Shown piece by piece: positions 24,732-33,939 of a stretch of DNA of 64,000 bases. The position numbers were made by a program, and so were the translations under genes. Every line of letters begins with the position of its first letter. Within the stretch, counting starts at the first letter, position 1. Source of the stretch: Streptomyces ambofaciens ATCC 23877 (GTDB lineage: Bacteria > Actinomycetota > Actinomycetes > Streptomycetales > Streptomycetaceae); contig NZ_CP012382.1 in NCBI RefSeq assembly GCF_001267885.1, positions 248,001 to 312,000 of the forward strand, read 5' to 3'. The notes under the pieces are model-generated. The model saw only the letters and a list, made by a program, of their open reading frames with translations. It made no database searches and had not been told where the DNA came from.

Positions 24732-26198
24732 TCAGGCACGCTGTGCTGTCCGGGGCGCCGGCTCGGCTTCCTGCCGGATGTCCTGCGGGGTCAGGTTCCA
24801 GGCCGCGACGGCGAACTCGCTGCGCCCTGTCCCTGTCGTACGGGCCTGCAGCCGCCACGGTCCGTCGGTGGACGGGTAGAACCTCAGGGTGAGGACCTGC
24901 TCGTCGGCCAGGTAGACCTCGGCTATGGAACGGTCCACGATCACGCGAAGTTCGACGGGGGTGTGGAGACGCGCCGCTGCCGGGCACGGTGCGGTGTAGG
25001 CCCCTCCCCGTGCCCGCGTGTCCGGTGAGGCGTGGGTGCGGTCGACGGCGAGGCGGCCTGCCGTGGGGTCGAGACTGATGTCGAGGTACTCGGAGCCGTC
25101 GGTCGACGTGATCAGGCGCAGCCCGCTGGTACCGGTGGTGTCCGGGACGAGGGTGGCGGTGAGGTCGAAGGTGTGGCTGACCTGGCCGAGTTCGACGGGT
25201 TCGGTCCGGCTGACGTGTCCGGTTCCGTACAGGACGCGCGGGCCGCGCAGGGCCAGCAGTTCGCGGGCGGGGCGCTGGGCGACCGTGCCGTCGGCGGTGA
25301 GGCTGACCTCACGGGGGAGGGTGAGGACGCCTGCCCAGCCCGCTTCGTGCGCCCAGGCGTCGTCCCGGGCTTCCCATGCCCAGCCCCACATCAGCCAGCG
25401 GTCTTCTCCTGGGGCCTTCAGCAGGGCGGGGGCGTAGAAGTCGGGGCCGTGGTCCAGCGGCACGAGGGCCGTGGCCGCGGTGAAGCGTCCGTCCTTCTCC
25501 TGGCCGATGATGACGCTGGTGTGGCTGGGTCCGCCCTGAGGAGTCCAGTCGCTGAGGATCAGAACACCTTGGCCGCCGAAGGTGGCGTACTGGGGGCACT
25601 CCCAGCCGATGGGGCCCGTGCCGGTCGCGGCGTCGCTGGTGTGGAAGGGGCCTCGGTAGGTCCAGTGCTCCAGGTCGTCGGACTCGTACAGTTGCGCCGC
25701 GGCGCGGCCGTCGTCGAGGGCGGATCCGACGAGCATCCGCCAGCGTTCGTCCTGCCGCCAGACGTAGGGGTCCCGGTACATGGTGGTGCCGGCGGGCGGT
25801 TCGGGGATGAGCAGGTGGGGGCGTTTGGCCCAGGTGCGGCCGTTGTCCGACGACTCCGCGGTCGTGATCGGCTGCCACCAGCGGTCATTGCGGTGGGCGG
25901 AGTAGAAGGCCACCATGCGGTTGCCTTCGGAGACGGCGTTGCCCGAGTAACAGCCGTCGGCGTCGTGGCCGCCGGGGGTGGGGGTGAGGGCGACGGGGAG
26001 GGGTTCCCAGGTGATCAGGTCGGGGCTGCGGTAGTGGCCCCAGTGCATGTTCGCGTGCTGGGGGCCGTGCGGGTTGTACTGGAAGAAGACGTGGTAGTGG
26101 CCGTCGTGGAAGACCAGACCGTTGGGGTCGTTGATCCAGTTGCGGGGCGGTCGCAGATGGACGGTGGGCAGGTGGGGGTCGGCGGGCGACGTGGACAC
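24732..26198 (-). CDS. Cytoplasmic GH32 fructosidase (sucrose/levan-oligosaccharide hydrolase)
   Basis: A 488-residue GH32 enzyme without signal peptide. It has the nucleophile motif RNWINDPNGLVFHDG (Asp24), the transition-state Asp in YRDPYVWRQ and the acid/base Glu in GWECPQYATF, followed by a C-terminal beta-sandwich (LRVIVDRSIAEVYLADEQVL is the typical sandwich end). It would hydrolyse terminal beta-fructosyl bonds in imported oligofructosides. It is the last gene of the minus-strand operon after the binding protein and two permeases, matching a pathway in which import precedes intracellular cleavage. The canonical NDPNG contrasts with the NEPHA of the secreted enzymes. Confidence 0.93.
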   Translation of the reverse strand: MSTSPADPHLPTVHLRPPRNWINDPNGLVFHDGHYHVFFQYNPHGPQHANMHWGHYRSPDLITWEPLPVALTPTPGGHDADGCYSGNAVSEGNRMVAFYSAHRNDRWWQPITTAESSDNGRTWAKRPHLLIPEPPAGTTMYRDPYVWRQDERWRMLVGSALDDGRAAAQLYESDDLEHWTYRGPFHTSDAATGTGPIGWECPQYATFGGQGVLILSDWTPQGGPSHTSVIIGQEKDGRFTAATALVPLDHGPDFYAPALLKAPGEDRWLMWGWAWEARDDAWAHEAGWAGVLTLPREVSLTADGTVAQRPARELLALRGPRVLYGTGHVSRTEPVELGQVSHTFDLTATLVPDTTGTSGLRLITSTDGSEYLDISLDPTAGRLAVDRTHASPDTRARGGAYTAPCPAAARLHTPVELRVIVDRSIAEVYLADEQVLTLRFYPSTDGPWRLQARTTGTGRSEFAVAAWNLTPQDIRQEAEPAPRTAQRA

Positions 26199-26274
26199 AC
26201 GGGGCCTTTCTCAGGGCGTGCGAAGCGCACGGAAGTCGTGAGGACGAGGCGGGGTCGCCAGTGCGGTGCAGGGG

Positions 26275-27147
26275 TCAGCCCTTGACGCCGGTGGAGGCGA
26301 TGCTGTTGACGAACGACCGCTGGAACGCCACGAACAGGGCGAGGATCGGCACGGTGATCATGGAGGAGTAGGCCATGATCTGGCCCCAGCCCACGTTCAG
26401 CTGGAAGAAGTAGGAGATGCCGACCATCACCGGCCGCAGCTCTTCGCTCTGTACGACCATCAGCGGCCACAGGTAGGAGTTCCAGGCGGGCAGGAAGGTG
26501 AGGATGGCGACGGTGGCGACGGCCGGGCCGGACAGGGGCATCACGATGCGGCGGTAGATGGTGAACCAGCCGGCGCCGTCCATGATCGCCGCTTCGTCGA
26601 GTTCCTTGGGGATGCTCTGGAAGAACTGGTGGAAGAAGAAGATCGAGAAGGCGTTGGCGACGAACGGGAGGACCTGCACCTGGTAGGTGTCCATCCAGCC
26701 GGTGGTCCACGCCAGGTGGAAGCCGTTCACGCGGAGCAGCGGCAGTTGGTTGACCCACCACACCAGCGGCAGCGCGAAGGTCTCGAACGGCACGATGAGG
26801 GTGGCGATGATCACGGTCAGCACGAGCTTGCGGCCGGGCCACCGCATCCGTGAGAGCGCGAAGGCGGCCAGGCTGTTGACGATGATGCCGAGCACCACGG
26901 TGACCGACGAGATCAGCACGGAGTTCAGCAGGAAACGTGCCGCCGGGACACGCTCGAACATGTCGGTGTAGTTGTCCAGCGACAGGGTTCCGACCGGCAG
27001 GAAGGCGCGCAGTGAGCCGAGGTCGCCGAAGATCTGGTCGTCCGGTTTGAACGACGAGACGAGCATGAAGAGGAGCGGCAGCGCGAAGACCAGGGCCAGG
27101 ACGACGCGGCCGGCGTGACCGCTGAGCCGCTTGAGGAGGGAGGTCAT
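26275..27147 (-). CDS. Sugar ABC transporter permease (MalG type)
   Basis: A 290-residue membrane permease with six helices. Opening LVLALVFALPLLFMLVSSFK is typical of the CUT1 second permease. The EAA loop that docks the ATPase reads ELDEAAIMDGAGWFTIYRRI. It ends IASTGVKG. The start is two bases after the stop of the partner permease, so translation is coupled. No ATPase gene is present, consistent with use of a shared MsiK-type ATPase as in other streptomycete sugar systems. Substrate inferred as fructo-oligosaccharides from the flanking GH32 genes. Confidence 0.93.
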   Translation of the reverse strand: MTSLLKRLSGHAGRVVLALVFALPLLFMLVSSFKPDDQIFGDLGSLRAFLPVGTLSLDNYTDMFERVPAARFLLNSVLISSVTVVLGIIVNSLAAFALSRMRWPGRKLVLTVIIATLIVPFETFALPLVWWVNQLPLLRVNGFHLAWTTGWMDTYQVQVLPFVANAFSIFFFHQFFQSIPKELDEAAIMDGAGWFTIYRRIVMPLSGPAVATVAILTFLPAWNSYLWPLMVVQSEELRPVMVGISYFFQLNVGWGQIMAYSSMITVPILALFVAFQRSFVNSIASTGVKG

Positions 27148-27148
27148 G

Positions 27149-28084
27149 TCAGTCCTTCTCCCGGGTCAGGAAGCGCTGGACGAGCGACACGGTCAGGACG
27201 AGTACGAAGAAGATCAGCGAGATGGCCGCCGCGTAGGCGGTCTGCTGCTGGTCGTAGCCGGTGCGTACGGCCTGGTAGACGACGGTGGTGGTGGAGTCGA
27301 GCGGACCGCCCTGCGTCATGACCCTGATCTGGGTGAAGAGGCTGAAGGCGGCGATCGTGATGGTGACGAGCACGAAGGTGCGGGTGGCGCGCAGTCCCGG
27401 CCAGGTGACGTGGCAGAAGCGGTGCCAGGGTGTGGCGCCGTCGATCTCGGCGGCTTCGTACAGCTCGGCGGGGATGGTCTGCAGGCCGGCCAGCCAGATG
27501 ATCATGTGGAAGCCGACGCCCTGCCACACCGACATCAGGATGATGGCCGGCATCGCCGTGGCCGGGTCGCCCAGCCAGTCCGGGCCCTGGAAGTGGCCGA
27601 GGGTGAGTGTCGAGATGACGTGGTTGACCAGGCCGTCCTTCCGGTAGAGGAAGGTCCACAGGAGGGACACCACGACCATCGAGGTGACGACGGGCAGGAA
27701 GTAGACGGTGCGGAAGAAGTTGACGCCCCGTACTTTCGCGTTGACCAGCAGCGCCAGGACCAGGGCGAGGCCGGCCTGGAGCGGAACGACGACGGCGGCG
27801 AAGTACGCGGTGTTGCGCAGGGACTTGTAGAAGACCGGGTCTTCGAAGAGCCGGGTGAAGTTGCGCAGGCCCACGAAACGGGCCGGGGTGGGCGAGATGA
27901 GCCTCGCGTCGGTGAAGGCCAGGGCGAAGGCGAGGGCGACCGGTACGACGAGGAAGACGATCAGCAGCACGACGGCCGGGGTGGCCATGCCGAGGGCGGT
28001 GAGGCTCTCACGGCGACGGGTGTTGGTCGTTCGGGTTCGCCGGACCGGGCGCAGTCGCTCGGGAGCTGCGGTTCTGGTGGTCAC
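27149..28084 (-). CDS. Sugar ABC transporter permease (MalF type)
   Basis: A 311-residue CUT1 permease. The N-terminal helix is MATPAVVLLIVFLVVPVALA and the EAA loop is ELYEAAEIDGATPWHRFCHV, with helices such as FVLVTITIAAFSLFTQ and ISLIFFVLVLTVSLVQRFL. The start is a GTG (VTTRTAAPERL) with GGAG eight bases upstream. The frame stays open further upstream through the binding-protein gene, but the codons there are antisense to coding bias. It pairs with the downstream permease and lies 65 bases after the solute-binding protein. Confidence 0.92.
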   Translation of the reverse strand: MTTRTAAPERLRPVRRTRTTNTRRRESLTALGMATPAVVLLIVFLVVPVALAFALAFTDARLISPTPARFVGLRNFTRLFEDPVFYKSLRNTAYFAAVVVPLQAGLALVLALLVNAKVRGVNFFRTVYFLPVVTSMVVVSLLWTFLYRKDGLVNHVISTLTLGHFQGPDWLGDPATAMPAIILMSVWQGVGFHMIIWLAGLQTIPAELYEAAEIDGATPWHRFCHVTWPGLRATRTFVLVTITIAAFSLFTQIRVMTQGGPLDSTTTVVYQAVRTGYDQQQTAYAAAISLIFFVLVLTVSLVQRFLTREKD

Positions 28085-28149
28085 GGTATCTCCAGGGAGC
28101 CGGTCCGGTTCGGACGGCGTGGTCGGGGACCGAACCGGACCGGGGCGGG

Positions 28150-29454
28150 TCAGCCTGCGTAGTTGTTGTTCGTCTTCAGGTTGTTGTCGATGTTCTTCGC
28201 GGCCTGGCCGAGAGCGTCCTCGGGGTCGGCGCCGGCCAGGATGTCCTGGGCGGCCTTCTGGAACTCGGTGGAGATGTACGGGTAGGCCGGGGTGACCGGA
28301 CGCACCGTGGCGTACTCGCGTGCGAACTGGACGAGTTCCTCGAACATGCCGCCCGGCTGGTAGTCCGCGATCTGCTGAGCGGCGGCGTCCGTGGCGGGGA
28401 TGGTGCTGGTGGCCTGGGCGTAGTCGACGAAGTACTTGGTCTGGCGGGAGAACTTCAGCCACTCCTGGGCGCCGTCCTTGTTGGAGCAGGTGGAGCTCAT
28501 GGCCCACTGCCAGGAGGAGCCGCCGATCTTGGGTCCGTTGCCGAAGTCGACCGGCGGGATGATCGCCAGGTCGTCGCCGAGCTTGCCGGCGTTCTTGGCC
28601 GCGTTCCAGCTGCCGTCCCACTGGATGGCGCTCTTGCCGGCCAGGAAGTCCTTGTTGGGGTCGGCTCCGGACTTCTTCGCCATGTAGCCCTTGGTCACCA
28701 GCGAGCGGAACCAGTTGCCCCACTCGACGGACTCCTTGCCGTCGAGGATGCCGGAGGCGGCCTTGTAGCCGTTGCGGTCGATGAGGTCGCCGCCGAAGCT
28801 CTGCAGCTGCGGGGAGTAGGCGTACGGCCACCACTCGCCGCTGCCGCCGGTGCCCATCTCCAGCGGGTAGTCGAACTCGCCGCTCTTCTTCAGCTCGGCC
28901 AGCGCGGTGTCGAACTCACTCCTGGTCCAGGGCTTGTCCATGGTGGGGATGCGGATGCCGTGCTCGTCCAGGACGGACTTGCGGGCGAAGAAGGCCAGGG
29001 AGACGTCGTAGAAGCCGAAGGAGTAGAGCTGGTCCTTGTACGTGCCGACGGTGCTGGCGAGCTGGTCCTCCACCGGCACCTCGCTGCCGGTGACGTCGAT
29101 GGGGGCGAGGTAGCCGCCCCAGGCCCAGTTCGCCACGTTGGGGCCGTCCACGTCGAGCAGGCAGGGCAGCTTGCGGGCCGAGGCGGCGGCCACGACGGAG
29201 TTGTTGTAGTCGGCCTGCGGGAACGACTGGAGCTCGACCGTGTACGTGTCCTGGGATTCGTTGAAGTCCTTGATGATCTTCTTCACGACGTCGAGTTCGG
29301 CCGAGTTGCCGGCGTTGTGCGTCCACAGGGTCAGCGTGTCGCCGCTGGCCCCGGACGAGCTCCCGCCGGTGCCGGACGCGCACCCGGCGACGAGCGCGGT
29401 CGCCGCCGCGGCAGCTACACTCGCCAGCGCGAGGCGCCTTTTTCTGAACACCAC
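28150..29454 (-). CDS. Extracellular sugar-binding lipoprotein of the ABC system
   Basis: A 434-residue cluster B solute-binding protein. It has a lipoprotein signal (RRLALASVAAAAATALVAGC, Cys lipidated), then LTLWTHNAGNSAELDVVKKI and the hinge pieces typical of SBP_bac_1 (LPCLLDVDGPNVANWAWGGY, FAGKSAIQWDGSWNAAKNAG-like segment at 28590-28650). It captures oligosaccharide at the membrane and delivers it to the two permeases. The start is the first of two tandem GTG codons, six bases after GGAGG. It has its own upstream region after the LacI terminator, including an inverted repeat at 29502-29522. Confidence 0.93.
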   Translation of the reverse strand: MVFRKRRLALASVAAAAATALVAGCASGTGGSSSGASGDTLTLWTHNAGNSAELDVVKKIIKDFNESQDTYTVELQSFPQADYNNSVVAAASARKLPCLLDVDGPNVANWAWGGYLAPIDVTGSEVPVEDQLASTVGTYKDQLYSFGFYDVSLAFFARKSVLDEHGIRIPTMDKPWTRSEFDTALAELKKSGEFDYPLEMGTGGSGEWWPYAYSPQLQSFGGDLIDRNGYKAASGILDGKESVEWGNWFRSLVTKGYMAKKSGADPNKDFLAGKSAIQWDGSWNAAKNAGKLGDDLAIIPPVDFGNGPKIGGSSWQWAMSSTCSNKDGAQEWLKFSRQTKYFVDYAQATSTIPATDAAAQQIADYQPGGMFEELVQFAREYATVRPVTPAYPYISTEFQKAAQDILAGADPEDALGQAAKNIDNNLKTNNNYAG

Positions 29455-29501
29455 GAGGTTCCTCCATCTCACGGAGGCGGATCTTGCAGGACCCGCCCTA
29501 G

Positions 29502-29522
29502 GCGACCGGTTGCGACGGTCGC
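29502..29522. promoter_or_regulatory. Inverted repeat upstream of binding-protein gene
   Basis: GCGACCG-7-CGGTCGC, perfect 7-bp arms, about 50 bases before the GTG start. It could be an operator or a leader hairpin. It does not resemble the CTAAATCG motif near the LacI and secreted GH32 genes. Confidence 0.4.
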
Positions 29523-29534
29523 TGTTCTTGGTGG

Positions 29535-29573
29535 CCGTCCCGCCGCCCGCTCCTGGAGTGGGCGGCGGGACGG
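29535..29573 (-). terminator. Strong terminator hairpin after lacI-type gene
   Basis: Perfect 14-bp stem CCGTCCCGCCGCCC / GGGCGGCGGGACGG with an 11-base loop, 22 bases past the regulator stop. It separates the regulator transcript from the binding-protein operon. Confidence 0.8.
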
Positions 29574-29594
29574 CGGTCTTTTCGGGTGCCGGTG

Positions 29595-30629
29595 TCACTC
29601 CCCGCCGGGAACACCCAGGGAGGCCCGCTCCCTCAGCGGCATGGGCACACGGTGGACGACCGATTCGAGCGGTCCGCCGCGGAGGATCAGCTCCACGGCG
29701 AGGCGGCCGAGCTGGTGGTGCGGCAGCTTCAGCGTGGTGAGGGCCGGGCGCAGCACGGACGCGATGTCCTGGTCGTCGAAGGAGATCACCGACACGTCGC
29801 CGGGCACCGAGAGCCCCGCCTCACCGAGCGCCTGGTAGGCGCCGAAGGACACCCGGTCGGCCAGGCACACCAGTGCCCGGGGGCGGGTCCCGGCCGTCAG
29901 CAGGGCGGACACCTCCCGGTAGCCGTCCAGCGTGTCCCAGTCGCACTCGATGACGCCGTCCAGATGCGCGCCGCCCTCGCGCAGCACTTCCTCCAGGCCG
30001 CGCATGCGCTCGTTGCCGGCGATGATCCCCTCGGGCGTGGCCGGGACCGCCTGGTGGCCGCCGATCGCCCAGATGCCCTGGGTGTGACCGGCCGCGAGCA
30101 GGGCGCGGGCCGCGTCCCGGCCGGCCTCCAGCTCGTCCGGGACGACCGAGGGGGCGTCGAAACCCGGGGCCAGACAGTTCAGCAGCACCACACGGCGTCC
30201 GAACAGCTCCTTGGGGGGCGTGACGTACCGGGTGAACATGGTCGCGTAGATCACCGCGTCGACCTGGCGGTCCAACAGCGCGTGGACCAGGGACGATTCG
30301 GCGGCACGGTCGCCGTCGGCCTCCGTGATGAACAGCAGGTGGTCCTGCTCGCGGGCGGCCTCCATGGCACCGCGGATCACGTCGCCGGCGAACGGCGTGG
30401 TGGTGATCCGGTCCGACACGAGCCCGATGGTCTGCGTGGACTTCGTCCGGAGGCTGCGCGCGGTGACGTTGGGGCGGTAGCCCAGTTGTCTGGCCGCTTC
30501 CAGGACCCGTTGCCGGGAGGCGTCGGAGATGCGCATGTCGGTGCGGCCGGACAGGGCGAACGACGCGGTCGTCGGCGACACGCCCGCCTCGCGGGCGACG
30601 TCGGCCATGGTCACGCGGCGTTCGGACAT
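29595..30629 (-). CDS. LacI-family regulator of fructan locus
   Basis: A 344-residue LacI/GalR repressor. The HTH is MADVAREAGVSPTTASFALS followed by the hinge helix GYRPNVTARSLRTKSTQTIG. The periplasmic-binding-protein-like sensor domain continues to PALTTLKLPHHQLGRLAVEL and ends RASLGVPGGE. It is encoded between the divergent halves of the fructan locus, with the motif CTAAATCGGATTAGC just upstream of its own start, so autorepression plus control of the secreted enzymes is expected. The inducer is probably a fructo-oligosaccharide or sucrose; that is inference from context. Confidence 0.92.
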   Translation of the reverse strand: MSERRVTMADVAREAGVSPTTASFALSGRTDMRISDASRQRVLEAARQLGYRPNVTARSLRTKSTQTIGLVSDRITTTPFAGDVIRGAMEAAREQDHLLFITEADGDRAAESSLVHALLDRQVDAVIYATMFTRYVTPPKELFGRRVVLLNCLAPGFDAPSVVPDELEAGRDAARALLAAGHTQGIWAIGGHQAVPATPEGIIAGNERMRGLEEVLREGGAHLDGVIECDWDTLDGYREVSALLTAGTRPRALVCLADRVSFGAYQALGEAGLSVPGDVSVISFDDQDIASVLRPALTTLKLPHHQLGRLAVELILRGGPLESVVHRVPMPLRERASLGVPGGE

Positions 30630-30649
30630 CAGTAGATCAGCTCCGCTCG

Positions 30650-30665
30650 GCTAAATCGGATTAGC
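30650..30665. promoter_or_regulatory. Candidate LacI operator at regulator promoter
   Basis: GCTAAATCGGATTAGC, an imperfect palindrome (12 of 16 positions symmetric) with the central CG typical of LacI-family operators. A near copy is present at 30841-30856. Confidence 0.55.
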
Positions 30666-30840
30666 AGGACGCGATGAGAGTGCTCCACCTGTCATGCGCT
30701 GTCAACACCTCGGACATCTCGCCTACGTAACAGTGGCCTTCTGTGGTGATTCACCCGCTGTTGGGCAACGCGAAGTTGAGATCCGTGTGCGTTAGCTCTT
30801 GCTTTAGCGGAGACGGCACGCGAACCATGCCGACCCATCA

Positions 30841-30856
30841 CCTAAATCGAATTGGC
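30841..30856. promoter_or_regulatory. Candidate LacI operator before secreted GH32 gene
   Basis: CCTAAATCGAATTGGC, sharing CTAAATCG-ATT-GC with the site at 30650-30665. It lies 43 bases before the ATG of the first secreted GH32 enzyme, overlapping its probable promoter or leader. Confidence 0.5.
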
Positions 30857-30898
30857 AGTCCGTCAGGTCGCTGTCCGTCACCCAGCCCAGGAGGCAGC

Positions 30899-33832
30899 AT
30901 GAGGAGAAGAACCGCGCTCGCCGTCGTGTCCGCCGCCGTCGGCGGCGCCGTCGTACCGCTCTCGTTCGCACCCGTTTCCGCCGCCGCCGGCGGTCGGTCC
31001 GGCCCGCAGGAGCCCACCGCCCGCTGGGACTTCGACGAACGGTCCGGCGCGGTCGCCCGCGAGGCGGTCTCCGGATCGGCCACCCCGGTGGAGCACGTCT
31101 TCGACGACGCCCGGTACAAGCCCGACAGCGACCCCGTACGCCGCCGTGGCGTGCGCGGCCGGGCCCTGTACTTCGACGGCTACTCCACCTGCGTCACCGC
31201 CGAAGGGCCGGGCAGGCTCGACCTCGCCGGCGGCGTGACCGTCGACGTGTGGATCGCCCCCTACGCCTACGAGCACGGCATCGACGGCAAGCCCCAGGCC
31301 CTGGTCAACCAGCACGACCCGGGCACCAGGACCGGCTTCCTGCTCGGCCTGCGCCGCTTCGGACAGGTCGTCTTCCAGCTGGGCTTCGGAACCGAGCTGA
31401 TCGAGGTCAAGGGCGCCCCGGACCGACCGGCCGCCAAAGGCCGGTGGAGCCATGTCGCGGCCACCTACGACCCGGCCGGCCGCCGGCTGCGCCTCTACCT
31501 CGACGGCCGCCTGATCGGCACCGCCACCACACCCGACAAGGACCCCGAAGCGGCGCCCGGTGAACCGCTCCTCATCGGGAAGCACAATCGTCCGACCCTG
31601 CTCAACGGCGAGTTCCACGCCAACATGTACATGGGCCTCATGGACAGCCTGGCGATCCGCCCGGGCACCCTGGACGACGCGACGGCGCGGCGCGAGCACG
31701 CCGAGAGGCTCGCCGCGCTGCCCGGTCACCGCGTGCCCCGCCCGGACCTGGCCCCCCACCGGACGCGTTTCGACGGCGACCGGCACCGCCCCCAGTTCCA
31801 CATGCTGCCGCCCTGGCACTGGATGAACGAGCCGCACGCGCCCGTGTACTTCAAGGGCAAGTACCACATCTTCTACCAGCACGACCCGCTCGGACCCTTC
31901 TGGGGCCAGATCCACTGGGGGCACGCCGTCAGCACCGACATGGTGCACTGGCGCGACCTCCCCCTCGCCCTCGCCCCCACCGCGGACTCGGCCGGCCCGG
32001 ACGGCATCTGGTCGGGGTCCGCCTGCGTCGACGGCGACCGCGGACCGGTTCTCTTCTTCACAGGCGGCGACGACCGCCTCCCCCACCGCCAGCGCACCGG
32101 CCTCGCCGTGTCCACCTACCAGGCCGACGGCGACACCGACCTGCCCACCTGGACGATGCGCTCCCAGCCGGTCACCGAAGCCCCGGCCGGTCTCCCGGCC
32201 GGCCCGGGAACCGCATGGGCGGAGAACTTCCGCGACCCGTTCGTCTGGGAGGAGGACGGCGTCTGGTACCAGCTCGTCGGCAGCGGCATCGTCGACTACG
32301 ACGGCGCGCAGGTCACCCGCAAGCACGGCGGAACCGCGCTCCTCTACACCGCCCGCCGCCCCGAGGGGCCCTGGACGTACCGGGGGCCGCTGCACCGGAA
32401 CGACCTCGGCACGCTACCCGAGCCCGGTGAGGTGTGGGAGCTGCCGGTACTCCTCCCGCTCCCCGGCCCCCGCGGTCGCCGCACCGGCAAGCACATCCTG
32501 CTGATCTGTCCGTGGTGGGAGGCGTTCAACCCGAACGCCGTCAAGCACACGTACTACTGGATCGGCACCTTCGACAAGCGCGAGCACCGCTTCGTGCCGG
32601 ACCACGACGAGCCCCGCGAGTTCGACTTCGGCGAGCACTTCACCGGCCCGTCCGGCTTCGTCACTCCCGACGGCCGCTCCGTGGTCTTCAGCATCACCCA
32701 GGACCGCCGCACCGAGCAGCAGCACGCCCAGTCCGGCTGGGCGCACAACGCCGGCATGCCCGTCTCCCTCTCCCTGCGCCAGGACGGCACCCTCGGGGTC
32801 GAGCCGATCGCGGAGGCCGCCGGTCTGCGGGGCCGGCGACTCGCCCGCATCCGGCAGTCCTCGGTGGCGGAAGCGAACCGGCGGCTCGCCGGAGTCTCCG
32901 GCGACCTGCTCGACATCAGCGCCGTCATCGAACCGCGCGGCGCGCGCACGATCACCCTGGCAGTACGGGCCTGCGCCGACGGCACCGAACAGACCCTCCT
33001 GACGTACGACATGGCCGAGCACCGCTTCCTGATCGACCGAAGCCGCTCCAGCCTCGACCCGGACGTCCGCAAGGGCGTCCACGGAGGCAACGTCGCACTC
33101 GACGGCGGACGCCTCACGCTCAGGGTCCTGCTCGACCGCTCGATGCTGGAGGCGTACGTCAACGGCACCAACAGCATCACCAGCCGCGTCTATCCCACCC
33201 GTGAGGACGCCACCGGTCTGCGCCTGACCAGCGAGGGCGGATCGGCCCGCGTCGTCTCCCTGGACGTCTGGCGCATGAACGGCGCCTACGGCACGCCGGT
33301 CGTGCCCGCCGCGTACGACCCGCCGCGCCCGGCGGACGTCGACGCACTGCCCAACCACGACTTCGCCACCGGCGACCTCACCGGATGGACCGTCGTCGCC
33401 GGCACGACCTTCAGCGACGCCAACGTCACCACCCGCACCGACTGGGGCTGGGGAGGCCCCTTCCACCAGGCCGAGACCGAAGACGACCCGACCGGTCACC
33501 ACCTGTGGGGCTTCAACCCCTCCGCAGGCGGCGACGGCGCCACCGGAGTCCTGCGCTCCACCCCCGTGGTCCTCGGCGGAGACGGTGTGATCGATCTGCT
33601 CGTGTCCGGCGGCAATGACCCCGACCGGCTCTACGCGGCCGCCGTCCGCGCCGACGACGGCAAGGTACTGGCCAGGGCCACCGGCCGCGGCACCGAGCAG
33701 TACCGCCGCGTCGCCTTCGACCTCTCCGCCCACATCGGCGACCGGATCTACATCGAGATCGTCGACCGGGCCGACGGCGGCTGGGGCCACATCAACGTCG
33801 CCGACGTCAACGTCCCCGTCCGGCGCTCCTGA
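30899..33832 (+). CDS. Secreted multidomain GH32 fructanase (LamG-GH32-C-terminal sandwich)
   Basis: A 977-residue exported enzyme. Signal peptide MRRRTALAVVSAAVGGAVVP to about residue 35. Then a LamG/concanavalin-like domain (about 38-270; VTVDVWIAPYAYEHG, GRWSHVAATYDPAGRRLRLY). Then a GH32 catalytic module (about 290-800) with HWMNEPHAPVYFKG (Glu311 where the nucleophile Asp is usual), FRDPFVWEE (Asp446) and VWELPVLLP (Glu514). Last comes a C-terminal carbohydrate-binding-like sandwich (about 815-977; NHDFATGDLTGWTVVAGTTF ... GGWGHINVADVNV). The start is ATG 30899 with AGGAGG. It probably attacks levan or inulin outside the cell. Confidence 0.9.
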   Translation: MRRRTALAVVSAAVGGAVVPLSFAPVSAAAGGRSGPQEPTARWDFDERSGAVAREAVSGSATPVEHVFDDARYKPDSDPVRRRGVRGRALYFDGYSTCVTAEGPGRLDLAGGVTVDVWIAPYAYEHGIDGKPQALVNQHDPGTRTGFLLGLRRFGQVVFQLGFGTELIEVKGAPDRPAAKGRWSHVAATYDPAGRRLRLYLDGRLIGTATTPDKDPEAAPGEPLLIGKHNRPTLLNGEFHANMYMGLMDSLAIRPGTLDDATARREHAERLAALPGHRVPRPDLAPHRTRFDGDRHRPQFHMLPPWHWMNEPHAPVYFKGKYHIFYQHDPLGPFWGQIHWGHAVSTDMVHWRDLPLALAPTADSAGPDGIWSGSACVDGDRGPVLFFTGGDDRLPHRQRTGLAVSTYQADGDTDLPTWTMRSQPVTEAPAGLPAGPGTAWAENFRDPFVWEEDGVWYQLVGSGIVDYDGAQVTRKHGGTALLYTARRPEGPWTYRGPLHRNDLGTLPEPGEVWELPVLLPLPGPRGRRTGKHILLICPWWEAFNPNAVKHTYYWIGTFDKREHRFVPDHDEPREFDFGEHFTGPSGFVTPDGRSVVFSITQDRRTEQQHAQSGWAHNAGMPVSLSLRQDGTLGVEPIAEAAGLRGRRLARIRQSSVAEANRRLAGVSGDLLDISAVIEPRGARTITLAVRACADGTEQTLLTYDMAEHRFLIDRSRSSLDPDVRKGVHGGNVALDGGRLTLRVLLDRSMLEAYVNGTNSITSRVYPTREDATGLRLTSEGGSARVVSLDVWRMNGAYGTPVVPAAYDPPRPADVDALPNHDFATGDLTGWTVVAGTTFSDANVTTRTDWGWGGPFHQAETEDDPTGHHLWGFNPSAGGDGATGVLRSTPVVLGGDGVIDLLVSGGNDPDRLYAAAVRADDGKVLARATGRGTEQYRRVAFDLSAHIGDRIYIEIVDRADGGWGHINVADVNVPVRRS

Positions 33833-33939
33833 CACCCCCGGCCCCGCCCCACGTACGCGTCGACCCTGGACCGTGCCGCGCCAAGGGCTGACGTCCTGCT
33901 CCGCCCGATCAACCCAACCCCACACCGACGGAGGTTCCC

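Noticed and set aside
26266..28162. Long plus-strand frames opposite the ABC permeases
   Set aside because: Shadows of the permease genes: Gly/Asp/Glu/His-rich with no domain.
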